Part shown: in pieces, positions 34,407 to 42,961 of the stretch
How the letters are laid out: every line of letters starts with the position of its first letter
Numbering within the stretch: the first letter of the stretch is position 1
DNA from: Bacteroidota bacterium
GTDB taxonomy: Bacteria; Bacteroidota; Bacteroidia; Sphingobacteriales; Sphingobacteriaceae
Length of the DNA stretch: 53,845 bases
Assembly: GCA_018266915.1 (NCBI GenBank)
Contig: JAFDZM010000075.1
Coordinates: forward strand, 1 to 53,845
Direction of reading: 5' to 3'
The notes under the pieces: model-generated
Databases searched by the model: none
Told to the model about the DNA's origin: nothing
What the model saw: the letters and a program-made list of their open reading frames with translations, nothing else
Made by a program: the position numbers and the translations under genes

Positions 34407-34982
34407 TCATTTAGTCTTCGCTTTTAATCTCGAAAGGTATAAGCGGGCCGATTCGCTCATGGTTACAATAGCACCGCCAAGGATCACAATGTCCTTGATC
34501 ACCAAACGACCGCGACCTGACAGGTACGGGAAGCCAAACTGATGATCGCCTAAATGTGGCACCCAACTTTCAGGTGTAGTGACCAGAAATGACAACGTAC
34601 CCAAAGTCATAATAAACACCAGTATACTGGCTACCATACTTGGCAGAGGTGAAACCTTATAGAGGGCAACCATTATTCCAACTATTATAAGGAACGCACC
34701 TAGTCCATAAGAGAACCCGTAGGTATTGTTTTCCTGGTGCCAATCCCGGTTAGCGGGAATTAATACACCTTCAGGATTAATATGTTTCTTGTATTGTTCA
34801 GGGTGATTATAAAATTCAGACATAAAAGGGCTATTAGCTACAAATGGGACAATGCCATCAGCTTCATAAGGCACAAATTTTAAGGCGCCTATCCATATAA
34901 ATACGACTACAATGCCGTAACGTACTGCGGATTTTCCAAAGCCGTCTAAACCGGCAATGAAGTTTAAAAATGTTTTTTTCAT
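34407..34982 (-). CDS. DUF417/YkgB family membrane protein (RclC-like)
   Basis: This 191-residue protein has four membrane helices. YGIVVVFIWIGALKFVPYEADGIVPFVANSPFMS is the family signature, followed by GFSYGLGAFLIIVGIMVAL and KDIVILGGAIVTM. The E. coli relative YkgB (RclC) is part of the AraC-type RclR-controlled reactive-chlorine resistance operon. Here too the gene is preceded by an AraC-type regulator, which supports a role in resistance to reactive species. It is second gene of the operon. Confidence 0.85.
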   Translation of the reverse strand: MKKTFLNFIAGLDGFGKSAVRYGIVVVFIWIGALKFVPYEADGIVPFVANSPFMSEFYNHPEQYKKHINPEGVLIPANRDWHQENNTYGFSYGLGAFLIIVGIMVALYKVSPLPSMVASILVFIMTLGTLSFLVTTPESWVPHLGDHQFGFPYLSGRGRLVIKDIVILGGAIVTMSESARLYLSRLKAKTK

Positions 34983-35001
34983 AGCTTAATTATGTCAATG
35001 A

Positions 35002-35739
35002 TTATACCTGCGCGATTCCGCCGTCAACAAATAATTCGATACCCGTAATAAAACTTGAATCTGATGAGGCCAGGAAAAGTGCGGTGGTAGCAATTTCCTG
35101 TGGCTGCCCTACCCGGCCCAGTGGTGTCTGTGCGGCAAATGAGTCAATAATTTCCTGCGGCACGCCATTAAATGCATTGGTTAAAATTGTGCCCGGGCTC
35201 AATACATTTACTCTTATTTTTTTTGCCTTAAGCTCAGCTGTCCAGGTTCTGGCTAATGAACGAACAGCGGCTTTGCTGGCGTTATAAACGCCCATGCCCT
35301 CAAAACCCTTAACAGACGCTATAGAGCCTGTCATGATGATAGATGCACCCTCATTCAGCAATGGCAGTGCTTTTTGTATAGTAAATATGGTCCCCTTCAC
35401 ATTAATATCGAAGGTTTTGTTATATATATCTTCGGTAACTGTGCCAATGGGTACGCCAAAATCGCCCACACCTGAGCTGGCATATAGAATATCTATATTA
35501 CCTTTTTCGGCTTTGACTATTTCGTATAGTTGATCCAGGTCATTAAGGTTGGCCGAGTCGGCACGCACACCGGTAACATTGCGGCCTATTTCTTTAACAG
35601 CTGCATCCAGTTGTTCCTGTCTGCGGCCGGTAATAAATACGTACGCGCCTTCTTCAACAAATAATTTTGCGGTGGCTAAAGCCATTCCGCTGGTAGCTCC
35701 GGTTATCACGGCCACTTTATTTTCTAATTTTTTTGACAT
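35002..35739 (-). CDS. Short-chain dehydrogenase/reductase
   Basis: This 245-residue SDR has ITGATSGMALATAKLF at the cofactor site. The usual TGxxxGIG reads TGATSGMA, the last glycine replaced by alanine. It also has an ASSG strand, the catalytic serine in TGSIAS, YNASK (Y/K pair) and PLGRVGQPQEIATTALFLAS. It is a classical NAD(P)-dependent oxidoreductase of the 3-oxoacyl-ACP reductase-like group. It is the first gene of the operon, 270 bases downstream of the AraC-type gene. Confidence 0.9.
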   Translation of the reverse strand: MSKKLENKVAVITGATSGMALATAKLFVEEGAYVFITGRRQEQLDAAVKEIGRNVTGVRADSANLNDLDQLYEIVKAEKGNIDILYASSGVGDFGVPIGTVTEDIYNKTFDINVKGTIFTIQKALPLLNEGASIIMTGSIASVKGFEGMGVYNASKAAVRSLARTWTAELKAKKIRVNVLSPGTILTNAFNGVPQEIIDSFAAQTPLGRVGQPQEIATTALFLASSDSSFITGIELFVDGGIAQV

Positions 35740-35906
35740 TTTCTGTAATATTTAAGTGTTATGCATTCAATTGAATAATCAACGAGCGGCCGATCGCAAG
35801 ACTGCCCATATCGCGCGGTCCAAGCCGACTATCAGATGAAAGTGGAGTTATTCATTTTTATTATTTTCTTTTTAAACCTTAATTGTTCATTGTTTGAATG
35901 ACAGAT

Positions 35907-35914
35907 CAAAGTTA
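35907..35914 (-). promoter_or_regulatory. Candidate -7 element of the 11-gene operon
   Basis: On the minus strand TAACTTTG matches TAnnTTTG. A start at about 35900 would give a leader of about 160 bases before the SDR gene. No TTTG lies at the -33 distance, as expected for an activator-dependent promoter. This is inference from one element. Confidence 0.35.
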
Positions 35915-35953
35915 GCCCGGTATCCAACGCCGGAACATGGACGAACAGGGAAT

Positions 35954-35969
35954 ACATTTGGACAAATGT
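35954..35969. promoter_or_regulatory. Candidate operator: ACATTTG-GA-CAAATGT palindrome
   Basis: A 7-bp perfect inverted repeat with a 2-base centre. Its centre lies about 61 bases upstream of the start predicted from the -7 element at 35907-35914, a usual position for an activator. The adjacent AraC-type protein is the obvious candidate binder, although that family more often uses direct repeats. Confidence 0.4.
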
Positions 35970-36012
35970 GACAGGATCAGCATTTACCCTGTCGATGGAA
36001 ATATTAGAAACG

Positions 36013-36894
36013 CTAAACCGGAAGATCGGCTACTATAGATATGCCGGTTTTTTCGCGATAGGTTTGGGGCGAAACCTTAACATACTTTTTGAAAAAACGG
36101 CTGAAATAAAATTCATCGGTAAAATTGAGTGCGTACGCAATTTCTTTGATGCTTTGACGGGTAAGATGTAATTTCTTTTTTGCTTCCAGGATGATCCTTT
36201 CGTGAATCATTTCGGAAGGTGATTTTTTAAAATAGCGTGCACACCATTTGCTGAAATTATTAGGCGACATGGCCAGCAACTCCGCATATTCACTGGGTTT
36301 ATGCAGCTTTAAGTAATTCTTCTCCAGCAGTTGTATAAATTGCTCCATTTTTTCGTCGCGTTCTTCGTGCTCCACGTTTAACTGCATCAGTCTTATCTTG
36401 ATATTGCTTGCCTTTGCCAGCAGCAATTGAAGATAAGATTGGAGGATCGTTTCATCTGGAGAAGCATCTGCAAATTCAGCGCTGATATCATTCAGTATAC
36501 GTTCAAAAGAACTTGCTTCTGATTCTGTAAGGTGTACTGATGGTTGTATGTAAATGCTATTGAACAATAGCCCGTTACACGCAACCTGCTCCTTATGATA
36601 TTCGATACAATAAAAATCGCCGTGAAACTGCAACAGGGTAAACCTTGAAGTAGTTTTTTCTTCCAGGCGTATTTGCTGCAGCGGTGTAGAAAATAACAGT
36701 ACAGGGGCAGCATATGGAAAAGCCCCGAAATCTGCATGATAGGTGCCTTCGCCTTCCGTTATTAACAGAACAGCATAATTATCCAGGCGCTGCGGTTGTC
36801 CCAGGTCAAAACCTTCTGAATTCCTGATGCTGAATAACAGGTCTTCTTTGCCTGAGTTTGGTTCTTTCAAATCGATGCTATTTATGTTGTGCAA
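36013..36894 (-). CDS. AraC-family transcriptional regulator
   Basis: This 293-residue protein has an N-terminal cupin-like sensing part (about 20-120, with AVLLITEGEGTYHADFGAF) and a C-terminal pair of HTH motifs (about 190-285). The second HTH is SIKEIAYALNFTDEFYFSRFFKKYVKVSPQTYR split over about 250-282. The only start that fits is TTG at 36894 (HNINSIDLKEPN follows); no in-frame ATG lies near. It lies upstream of the 11-gene operon in the same orientation and is its likely regulator. Confidence 0.85.
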   Translation of the reverse strand: MHNINSIDLKEPNSGKEDLLFSIRNSEGFDLGQPQRLDNYAVLLITEGEGTYHADFGAFPYAAPVLLFSTPLQQIRLEEKTTSRFTLLQFHGDFYCIEYHKEQVACNGLLFNSIYIQPSVHLTESEASSFERILNDISAEFADASPDETILQSYLQLLLAKASNIKIRLMQLNVEHEERDEKMEQFIQLLEKNYLKLHKPSEYAELLAMSPNNFSKWCARYFKKSPSEMIHERIILEAKKKLHLTRQSIKEIAYALNFTDEFYFSRFFKKYVKVSPQTYREKTGISIVADLPV

Positions 36895-37106
36895 TATTAC
36901 ATGTTGATTTTTAAATGCTATTAATTTTTCTGCGCGGCTTCAGGTAATAGCTTATTTGCGGCTCAACCGTGCAATATTCAGCTATATCTGCTAATCGATC
37001 CCACTATTTGTGTTCACCCTGGTACAGCCCGCAGGTGCCTGTTGTTTTTGGTTCCACAACACAACCATGTAGCAAAATCGGATACTACTGTCTTTATAAA
37101 TATTCT

Positions 37107-37448
37107 TCAGGCCGATAACTGTGACCTGAAATACGTTTCTGTTAAATGCTGTGCCAGGCTTTCATCGGGTATCACAATAGATTCTATTACCAGCAGCCCC
37201 TTGCAACCACAACAGGTATCGATAGTATGCACGTACTTGTAGGTGTTGCTCATATAATCGAATACCTGATCTATGATCTTCACCAGAACATCTCTGAAGC
37301 CGAATTTGCGGTTATCCTGTAAGCAGACTATCTCACGTTCGCCGGCAAGCCGAAAATCAAGTTCGTAGCCATCATCATGCAGTTCGATCACCCTGTGGGC
37401 CAGGGAACTGTTCACCATCCGGTGTTTGTTGTTAAGTGACTCGATCAT
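37107..37448 (-). CDS. Hypothetical protein, small 'PRPP synthetase-like' annotated type
   Basis: A 113-residue protein without signal peptide or membrane helix. LAHRVIELHDDGYELDFRLA, a conserved-looking DNRKFGFRDVLVKIIDQVFD and CCGCKGLLVIESIV recall a group of small Bacteroidota proteins often mislabelled phosphoribosylpyrophosphate synthetase, but the match is loose. It contains a CCGC cluster (residues about 80-83), possibly metal-binding. No function is assigned. It lies alone between the AraC gene and the sigma-factor gene. Confidence 0.5.
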   Translation of the reverse strand: MIESLNNKHRMVNSSLAHRVIELHDDGYELDFRLAGEREIVCLQDNRKFGFRDVLVKIIDQVFDYMSNTYKYVHTIDTCCGCKGLLVIESIVIPDESLAQHLTETYFRSQLSA

Positions 37449-37840
37449 AACCTTAAGTTTTAAATAATCCGCCGATAAAATCCACTACCACTTATCTGGA
37501 ATTACATATAAGTAATTATTGTGCCACTTAATTAAATAATTGACAATGAGATAAATAAAGTAAAAACACGATATTTTTTGTCACCTGCATTTCGTTGATG
37601 GGTGATATATAGGTGATATGACGTTGCAGTCTAAAATTTACCAATTTTCCAGTCTAATAATCTGTTTTGTCGACGTCGGGCTTGATACACATCATCCCGT
37701 GATATTTCGCGGCTTTTAGGCCATGCACCGAAATACAGTTAATTTATCGTCGATAAAAATCATACAACTAACTCGCTTATAGGGTATTAAATAATTGGCA
37801 CAACATTGGTAACGGCCGGATACTAAACGAATCATCATTT
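37449..37840. other. Spacer upstream of the island sigma-factor gene
   Basis: About 390 bases without a supportable gene. It contains TTGGCAC at 37795-37801 followed by TTGGT, which resembles a sigma-54 promoter but with the wrong spacing. It also contains direct repetition GGTGATATATAGGTGATATG near 37602-37621. I assign no function. Confidence 0.4.
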
Positions 37841-37960
37841 ATGCTTATGGACCTGATGTTTATGATCACGCATGCAATAATTGTAATATGTTCAATCTGC
37901 ATACTCTACTTATCGGTTACATCCGAACATGATGAGGGACTTATTAAAGTTGAAGTTTAA
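37841..37960 (+). CDS. Possible 39-residue membrane microprotein
   Basis: The frame reads MLMDLMFMITHAIIVICSIC then ILYLSVTSEHDEGLIKVEV. It has one hydrophobic segment (residues about 5-26) and an acidic tail. It ends 21 bases before the sigma-factor ATG, so it would be co-transcribed. A single-helix protein next to a sigma factor could be a regulator of it, but nothing in the sequence proves translation. Confidence 0.35.
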   Translation: MLMDLMFMITHAIIVICSICILYLSVTSEHDEGLIKVEV

Positions 37961-37981
37961 TTGTATTAATAATAGCACCCT

Positions 37982-38845
37982 ATGAGATCATTGGTTATTT
38001 CGAAAAACATTACCCCACGTGAGTACACTTCATTAGATAAATATTTTAACGAAGTGGAGAAAATTCATTTGCTTTCACCAGACGAAGAAACCTCTCTCGC
38101 AAAAAGAATAAAACAAGGCGACAACCGGGCAAAGGACCGCCTGGTAAACGCAAATCTGCGTTTTGTGATCAGCGTTGCCAAACAATATATGAACCAGGGT
38201 ATAAACCTTGAAGACCTGATCAATGAGGGCAATATAGGCCTGATGATCGCTGCAGGGCGTTATGACGAAACTAAAGGTTTCCGGTTTATATCCTATGCTG
38301 TATGGTGGATACGTCAATCTATCATAAGGGCTATTTCCGAACATGCGCGTTTGGTGCGTTTACCCTACAATCAACTCAATCAAATTAGCAGGTTATATAA
38401 GGTGTGGCAATGCCTGGAGCAAGAGTATGTCCGCACGCCCTGTGTAGAAGAATTGGCGGAAAATATGGAGGTGTCTGCAGATGTTGTTGCACAGCTGTTA
38501 AGCAAATCTCAATTAAGTTCTGTTTCTATTGATGAGCCGTTCACCTGCAACGATAAATATGCACTTATCGATGTGCTGCACAGCGACGAGTTTGCTCCCG
38601 ATCATTTAGTAGTCGGTGAAGCCGTGACAAAAGAGGTAAAACAATCTATGAGGGTGTTAAGCAAGCGGGACCGCGAACTGCTCAGATTGTATTTTGGTTT
38701 TGGGAGCTTTTCACCCATGACTTTAGAGGAAATAGGCAATCGTTTTAATATCTCAAAGGAACATGCGGGGCGACTGAAAGAAAGGGCGTTGGATAAGCTA
38801 CGCAAATGTTCTAATGCCCCGATATTAAGGTCATGCCTGAGCTGA
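37982..38845 (+). CDS. RpoD-like (group 2) sigma-70 family factor
   Basis: A 287-residue protein with regions 1.2 (about 18-45), 2 (55-125, with LVNANLRFVISVAKQYM and YAVWWIRQSIIRAI), 3 (130-200) and 4 (225-275). It lacks region 1.1. Regions 2.3-2.4 remain close to primary sigma factors. The region 4.2 recognition helix is unusual: the standard TRERVRQIKEKA reads SKEHAGRLKERA (258-269), changing residues that contact the -35 DNA. It lies on the mobile island and converges, with three bases between stops, on a response-regulator gene. Confidence 0.88.
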   Translation: MRSLVISKNITPREYTSLDKYFNEVEKIHLLSPDEETSLAKRIKQGDNRAKDRLVNANLRFVISVAKQYMNQGINLEDLINEGNIGLMIAAGRYDETKGFRFISYAVWWIRQSIIRAISEHARLVRLPYNQLNQISRLYKVWQCLEQEYVRTPCVEELAENMEVSADVVAQLLSKSQLSSVSIDEPFTCNDKYALIDVLHSDEFAPDHLVVGEAVTKEVKQSMRVLSKRDRELLRLYFGFGSFSPMTLEEIGNRFNISKEHAGRLKERALDKLRKCSNAPILRSCLS

Positions 38846-38848
38846 AGT

Positions 38849-40222
38849 TTACTTAGACGATATTTTTTTTTCGATACCCAGTTTTTTCATCCGTGAGTGG
38901 AGCGTGGTGCCGTTTATATCCAGCATCTCAGCGGCGCCACCCTCACCGTATATCTTCCAGTCGCACATTTCAAGAGCGGCTATAATATGATCACGCTCAT
39001 TCTCCGTAATGGTTTTTAGTCCGTTCTTAAAAGTGGGCAACTCTTTTTTAACTATAGCAGGTAGCGGGACAGAATTGATAATGCGTCCGTTGGATAATAA
39101 TACGCATCGCTCCATCAGGTTTTCCAACTCCCGGATATTGCCCGGCCAGTTGTGATTTTGTAAGCTTTTCATCGCCTCATCTGACAGTCCCGATATAGCT
39201 TTATTCTCTTTACCGGCGTATAGGTTCAGGAAGTGGCTGGCTAATTCGGGAATATCTTCTTTTCGCTCCCTTAGTGGTGGCAGCAAAATAGGGAACACAT
39301 TCAGTCTGTAATACAGGTCCATGCGGAAACGGCCGGCAGCCATCTCTTCCTCCAGGTTGCGGTTGGTAGCAGCAATCACCCGGACATTAATGCTTTTACG
39401 CTTTCCACCCAGTGGCTCAATTTCTTTTTGCTGGAGCACCCGCAAAAATTTCACCTGCAAGTCCAATGGCAGTTCGCCTATTTCATCCAGGAAAACTGTT
39501 CCACCATCAGCCTCCTCAAACTTTCCAATCCTTTTGTCTGAAGCGCCCGTAAAGCTGCCCTTTTCATGTCCAAATAATTCCGATTCGATAAGACTGGCTG
39601 GGAGTGCTCCGCAGTTTACCACAACCAATTTTTTATTTTTCCTGTTGGATACTTCATGAATGGCCTGTGCTACCAACTCCTTACCCGTTCCGCTTTCGCC
39701 CAGGATCAATACAGAAGTTTCGGCTGGCCCCACTATCTTAACCTGATCTATAATATCTACCAGTTTTTTAGTGTGACCGATAATCTCTGGAAAAATATTT
39801 TTACTGGTAGCAGGTGTTAACGATTTAGCAGCGGGCTGCTGGTTTTCGTCTTTTTGATGATGAACAAACATTGCTACCTCCATCATGATCAGCACATCCT
39901 TTTCACGGAAAGGCTTTACCAAAAAACCATAAGGTTTGGTTGCTTTGGCAGCATTTAATGTTTGTTTATTAGAATTTGCAGAAAGGAATACAAATGCGAT
40001 GCCCTTTTCGTTAAGTATATGAGCAAGGTCAATACCTGTTTGCGGGCCATCCAGGTAAATGTCCAGCAATACTATATCGGGCTTCTCAGCATCCAGAACC
40101 TGTAATGCTTCAGGTACCGAGCGAGCTATAGCGCATATGGCATAGCCAGCCTTTTTCAGGATAAGCCTAAGGTTATTAGCCTCAATAAATTGATCCTCAA
40201 CTATCAGTACTTTAATTTTCAT
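38849..40222 (-). CDS. Sigma-54-dependent response regulator (NtrC family)
   Basis: A 457-residue protein of three domains. The receiver has the phosphoacceptor D54 (VLLDIYLDG). The AAA+ central domain has Walker A G175ESGTGKE182 and a sigma-54 contact loop GSFTGA at 222-227 (G-A-F replaced by G-S-F). The C-terminal Fis-type HTH (about 415-455, EGGAAEMLDINGTTLHSRMKKLGI) binds DNA. It overlaps the upstream kinase gene by four bases (ATGA), so the kinase is its partner. Output is activation of sigma-54 promoters. Confidence 0.93.
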   Translation of the reverse strand: MKIKVLIVEDQFIEANNLRLILKKAGYAICAIARSVPEALQVLDAEKPDIVLLDIYLDGPQTGIDLAHILNEKGIAFVFLSANSNKQTLNAAKATKPYGFLVKPFREKDVLIMMEVAMFVHHQKDENQQPAAKSLTPATSKNIFPEIIGHTKKLVDIIDQVKIVGPAETSVLILGESGTGKELVAQAIHEVSNRKNKKLVVVNCGALPASLIESELFGHEKGSFTGASDKRIGKFEEADGGTVFLDEIGELPLDLQVKFLRVLQQKEIEPLGGKRKSINVRVIAATNRNLEEEMAAGRFRMDLYYRLNVFPILLPPLRERKEDIPELASHFLNLYAGKENKAISGLSDEAMKSLQNHNWPGNIRELENLMERCVLLSNGRIINSVPLPAIVKKELPTFKNGLKTITENERDHIIAALEMCDWKIYGEGGAAEMLDINGTTLHSRMKKLGIEKKISSK

Positions 40223-42690
40223 GCCTGTTCAACAGCACCTTTTATATTAATGCCTTGCATATTTATTTGATCGAACGGATCAGCGGAAAACAGTATGGTG
40301 ATCTTAGTACCGTTCATATTATCAAATTTTAGTGTTCCTTTTATATCGCGTGTTAATCCTTTAATCAACTCGATACCCAATGAGTTCAGTTCCGCATCGT
40401 CGTCGGTATACTCCATCCCGATACCGTTGTCAGCGATCACCAGTCGGGCTACCTTATCCATTTGACGTAGTTCAACACTAATAACGCCTCGTTTTTTTCC
40501 GGGGAACGCATACTTGAACGCATTTACCACAGCCTCGTTGATAATGATGCTAAGGGGTATAGCCTGCGACACATCGAGTTTTAGAGGTTCAACATCGAGT
40601 TTCACTTCAATATTTGGCGGTGATCCAAAACTTTGCGTAAGGTATTGAATAAATTCGGGAATATAGGCCCCCATATCAATCGTCTTTACGTCATCCGATT
40701 GGTATAACTTCTGATGAATGAGCGACATGGCATAAATGCGGTTCTGGCTGATCTCGATGGCCTTTAAGGCATCGGTATTCTCCAGGTAAACAGCCTGGGA
40801 TTCCAGCAGGCAGATCACGGTATGCAGGTTATTTTTTACGCGATGGTGAACTTCTTTTAATAACCATTCTTTTTCGGTAACCAGGCTTTCGAGCAATTCA
40901 TTTTTATGGAGAATGATATCACTATTCTTTTTACGAAGCAGGCTTTGCCGGTAAAGCAGCCCTGCCATGATCGCAATCAAAACAATGCCGCCAAAAGTTA
41001 AATTTCGTACTAGTGTAGCCTTACTCAAATTAGCCTGCTCCAGTTTGCTTTTCTGGTTCAATATATCTATCTGGCTTTCCTTCTCGGCGGTGGCATATTT
41101 AACCTGCAGTTCTTCGGCCTGTCTTGTTTTCGCTATTTTATAATTAGAGTCAGCTAGTTCCTTATATAACCGAAGATGACGAACTTGCGATAGATTGTCG
41201 CTTTTTGATGAATCAATAGCGATCAGAAAGCTAAGTGCTACAAGTTCACTATTTAGTGTACCGCCTACCCGCGAGGGGTCTGCGAGAAATTGTTCAAAAT
41301 ATTTTTCGGCTTTTTCAGGTTCGCCTTTAAGAAAATATAATTGCCCGAATTTTAAAGTTATCGCCGCCCGTCTGAAATTAATTCCATTCTTCTCTAATAT
41401 TTTCTCGACACTGTCAGCACTCCGAAGATACCTCTCAGCTAAATCATATCGTTTGAACTTAGAATAGCAAACTGAAAAAATTGTATTGTAGAATAACTTA
41501 TCGAAAGGAGTTGAAGGCGGCACTTTTTTCGAAACATTGTTAACGATTACCCAGGCTTTGTTAAGCTGATTTGTTTTCATTAGAGAGATCGTCAAGTTAT
41601 AAAGTGTCAGATAAAGACCATTAGCTGTACCTGCACGTACCAGGTAGTTAACCGATTTTTCATTCCATTTTAATGCGTCTTTGCTATCCTCATCTTCGAG
41701 ATAATACAAATTACCTACACGGCTATAATAATAACCCCACCCGATACTGTCGCGATTTGCTTCGGAATTTTTGATAGTTTCCAACGCATATTTCAATGGC
41801 TCACCAAATTTTCCCTGAAAGATAGTAATCATGGTTACCGCATCAGTGTTATAATAATTGTTAGGGAAATGAATTAAGTTGACCAGTTTTACAGCCTCAA
41901 GAGAAAGTTTATAAGCATTATCCAACTGGTATGTAGCGACATTTAAATAAGACATATCGGTTAAGGCACTAATTTCTCCTTCCGTATTATTTTGCTGTTG
42001 ATAAAGCAGCTGCGCGTGCTTCAGGTATTCAATTCGTTTTAATGCGGTCTGAGGTGTAAAGCCCGTATAGAGGCCACGATAAAACGAAACTTTAGCCTCA
42101 GTTATCTTATCTCCAGCGTTTTGACAGTCTTTTATTAGCTGATCAAAAATAGGGTCCCCATGCTGAAAATCATATCCTCCTACATACATTTTAGCCATAA
42201 GCAACCGGGCTTGCCGGTTAATCTTTGGCGAATTCTGAATTTTACTTTCATTTACCGCCTGATCCAGATAAAACAAAACGCTGTCTTTGTAGTGATGATA
42301 ACTATCAGGCTGAAAAGCATAATACCCGCCTAATAACACAAGTAATTGTAAATGCTCTTTGCCATTTGCTTTTGCTAATAATCGCTTTGCCGTTTCAGGC
42401 AACCGTTTATCGATCCAATCAACTGGCACACCCGAAATCTCAATGCCTTCGGTTATTACTGGCAGGCGGCTTAAACCTAAAGAATGTGAGCAATAAATAA
42501 GGCTGCTGTCCAGGTCAACCTGATTTTCCCTAACCGCAGTGTAAAAAGTTGTACTCAGTTGCAGAAGCAAACGCTGCCAGTCAGTTTTGTATTCCGAAGG
42601 ATGACGGAGCACAGGAGTCTGTGCTTCTGTTTTAAAACCGAGGCAAGTACAAAAAACGACCGAAAGACTAAAAAATAGCTTTTTAAACAT
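40219..42690 (-). CDS. TPR-containing sensor histidine kinase (HisKA_2 type)
   Basis: An 823-residue protein. It has a signal peptide (MFKKLFFSLSVVFCTCLGF), a long periplasmic region of helical TPR-like repeats (about 100-510), one membrane helix (about 565-583, LTFGGIVLIAIMAGLLY), a short coiled coil, and a kinase core. The phosphoacceptor is H616 in EVHHRVKNNL, the HisKA_2 motif. The ATPase domain has NEAVVNAFKYAF (N box) and DNGIGM (G1). The layout suggests an outside signal passed to the coupled NtrC-type regulator. The spacer to the divergent activator gene holds two palindromes. Confidence 0.92.
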   Translation of the reverse strand: MFKKLFFSLSVVFCTCLGFKTEAQTPVLRHPSEYKTDWQRLLLQLSTTFYTAVRENQVDLDSSLIYCSHSLGLSRLPVITEGIEISGVPVDWIDKRLPETAKRLLAKANGKEHLQLLVLLGGYYAFQPDSYHHYKDSVLFYLDQAVNESKIQNSPKINRQARLLMAKMYVGGYDFQHGDPIFDQLIKDCQNAGDKITEAKVSFYRGLYTGFTPQTALKRIEYLKHAQLLYQQQNNTEGEISALTDMSYLNVATYQLDNAYKLSLEAVKLVNLIHFPNNYYNTDAVTMITIFQGKFGEPLKYALETIKNSEANRDSIGWGYYYSRVGNLYYLEDEDSKDALKWNEKSVNYLVRAGTANGLYLTLYNLTISLMKTNQLNKAWVIVNNVSKKVPPSTPFDKLFYNTIFSVCYSKFKRYDLAERYLRSADSVEKILEKNGINFRRAAITLKFGQLYFLKGEPEKAEKYFEQFLADPSRVGGTLNSELVALSFLIAIDSSKSDNLSQVRHLRLYKELADSNYKIAKTRQAEELQVKYATAEKESQIDILNQKSKLEQANLSKATLVRNLTFGGIVLIAIMAGLLYRQSLLRKKNSDIILHKNELLESLVTEKEWLLKEVHHRVKNNLHTVICLLESQAVYLENTDALKAIEISQNRIYAMSLIHQKLYQSDDVKTIDMGAYIPEFIQYLTQSFGSPPNIEVKLDVEPLKLDVSQAIPLSIIINEAVVNAFKYAFPGKKRGVISVELRQMDKVARLVIADNGIGMEYTDDDAELNSLGIELIKGLTRDIKGTLKFDNMNGTKITILFSADPFDQINMQGINIKGAVEQA

Positions 42691-42823
42691 ACAAAGCCTT
42701 AAGAAAACAAGTGTTTTTTATGAATGAAATTAAACTCCAGCATAAATTTAGTCATATAATTATTAGCAGGTGCCTATTTCTGTGCGTTAAAATATTAACG
42801 AACGGCGCTTTGGAGAAAGCCTT

Positions 42824-42855
42824 ATCATGAAATTTCAGGCAATCATGAAATTTCA
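42824..42855. promoter_or_regulatory. Pair of identical palindromic sites (candidate upstream activator sites)
   Basis: ATCATGAAATTTCA occurs at 42824-42837 and again at 42842-42855. Each contains the perfect palindrome TGAAATTTCA, and the centres are 18 bases apart. They lie between the divergent kinase and GAF-activator genes and about 90-110 bases upstream of the start predicted from the sigma-54-like element at 42915-42930. This is the usual layout for enhancer sites of a sigma-54 activator. Confidence 0.55.
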
Positions 42856-42914
42856 TAATGCATTCAGCAGATAAAATCCACCTAAATACTTGATTTTAAA
42901 CCATTTTTATTTTA

Positions 42915-42930
42915 TGGCATACTCATTGGA
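42915..42930 (+). promoter_or_regulatory. Sigma-54-like promoter of the GAF-activator gene
   Basis: TGGCAT-ACTCA-TTGGA matches the -24/-12 consensus TGGCAC-N5-TTGCA in spacing (GG-N10-GN), with one important mismatch (GG for GC at -12). It lies 32 bases before the ATG at 42962. Confidence 0.35.
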
Positions 42931-42961
42931 TTGGACGACGTGAAAACCATCACCAATACCA

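Noticed and set aside
37795..37808. TTGGCAC...TTGGT as a sigma-54 promoter of the sigma-factor gene
   Set aside because: The spacing is one base short and the -12 element lacks GC, so two key features fail.
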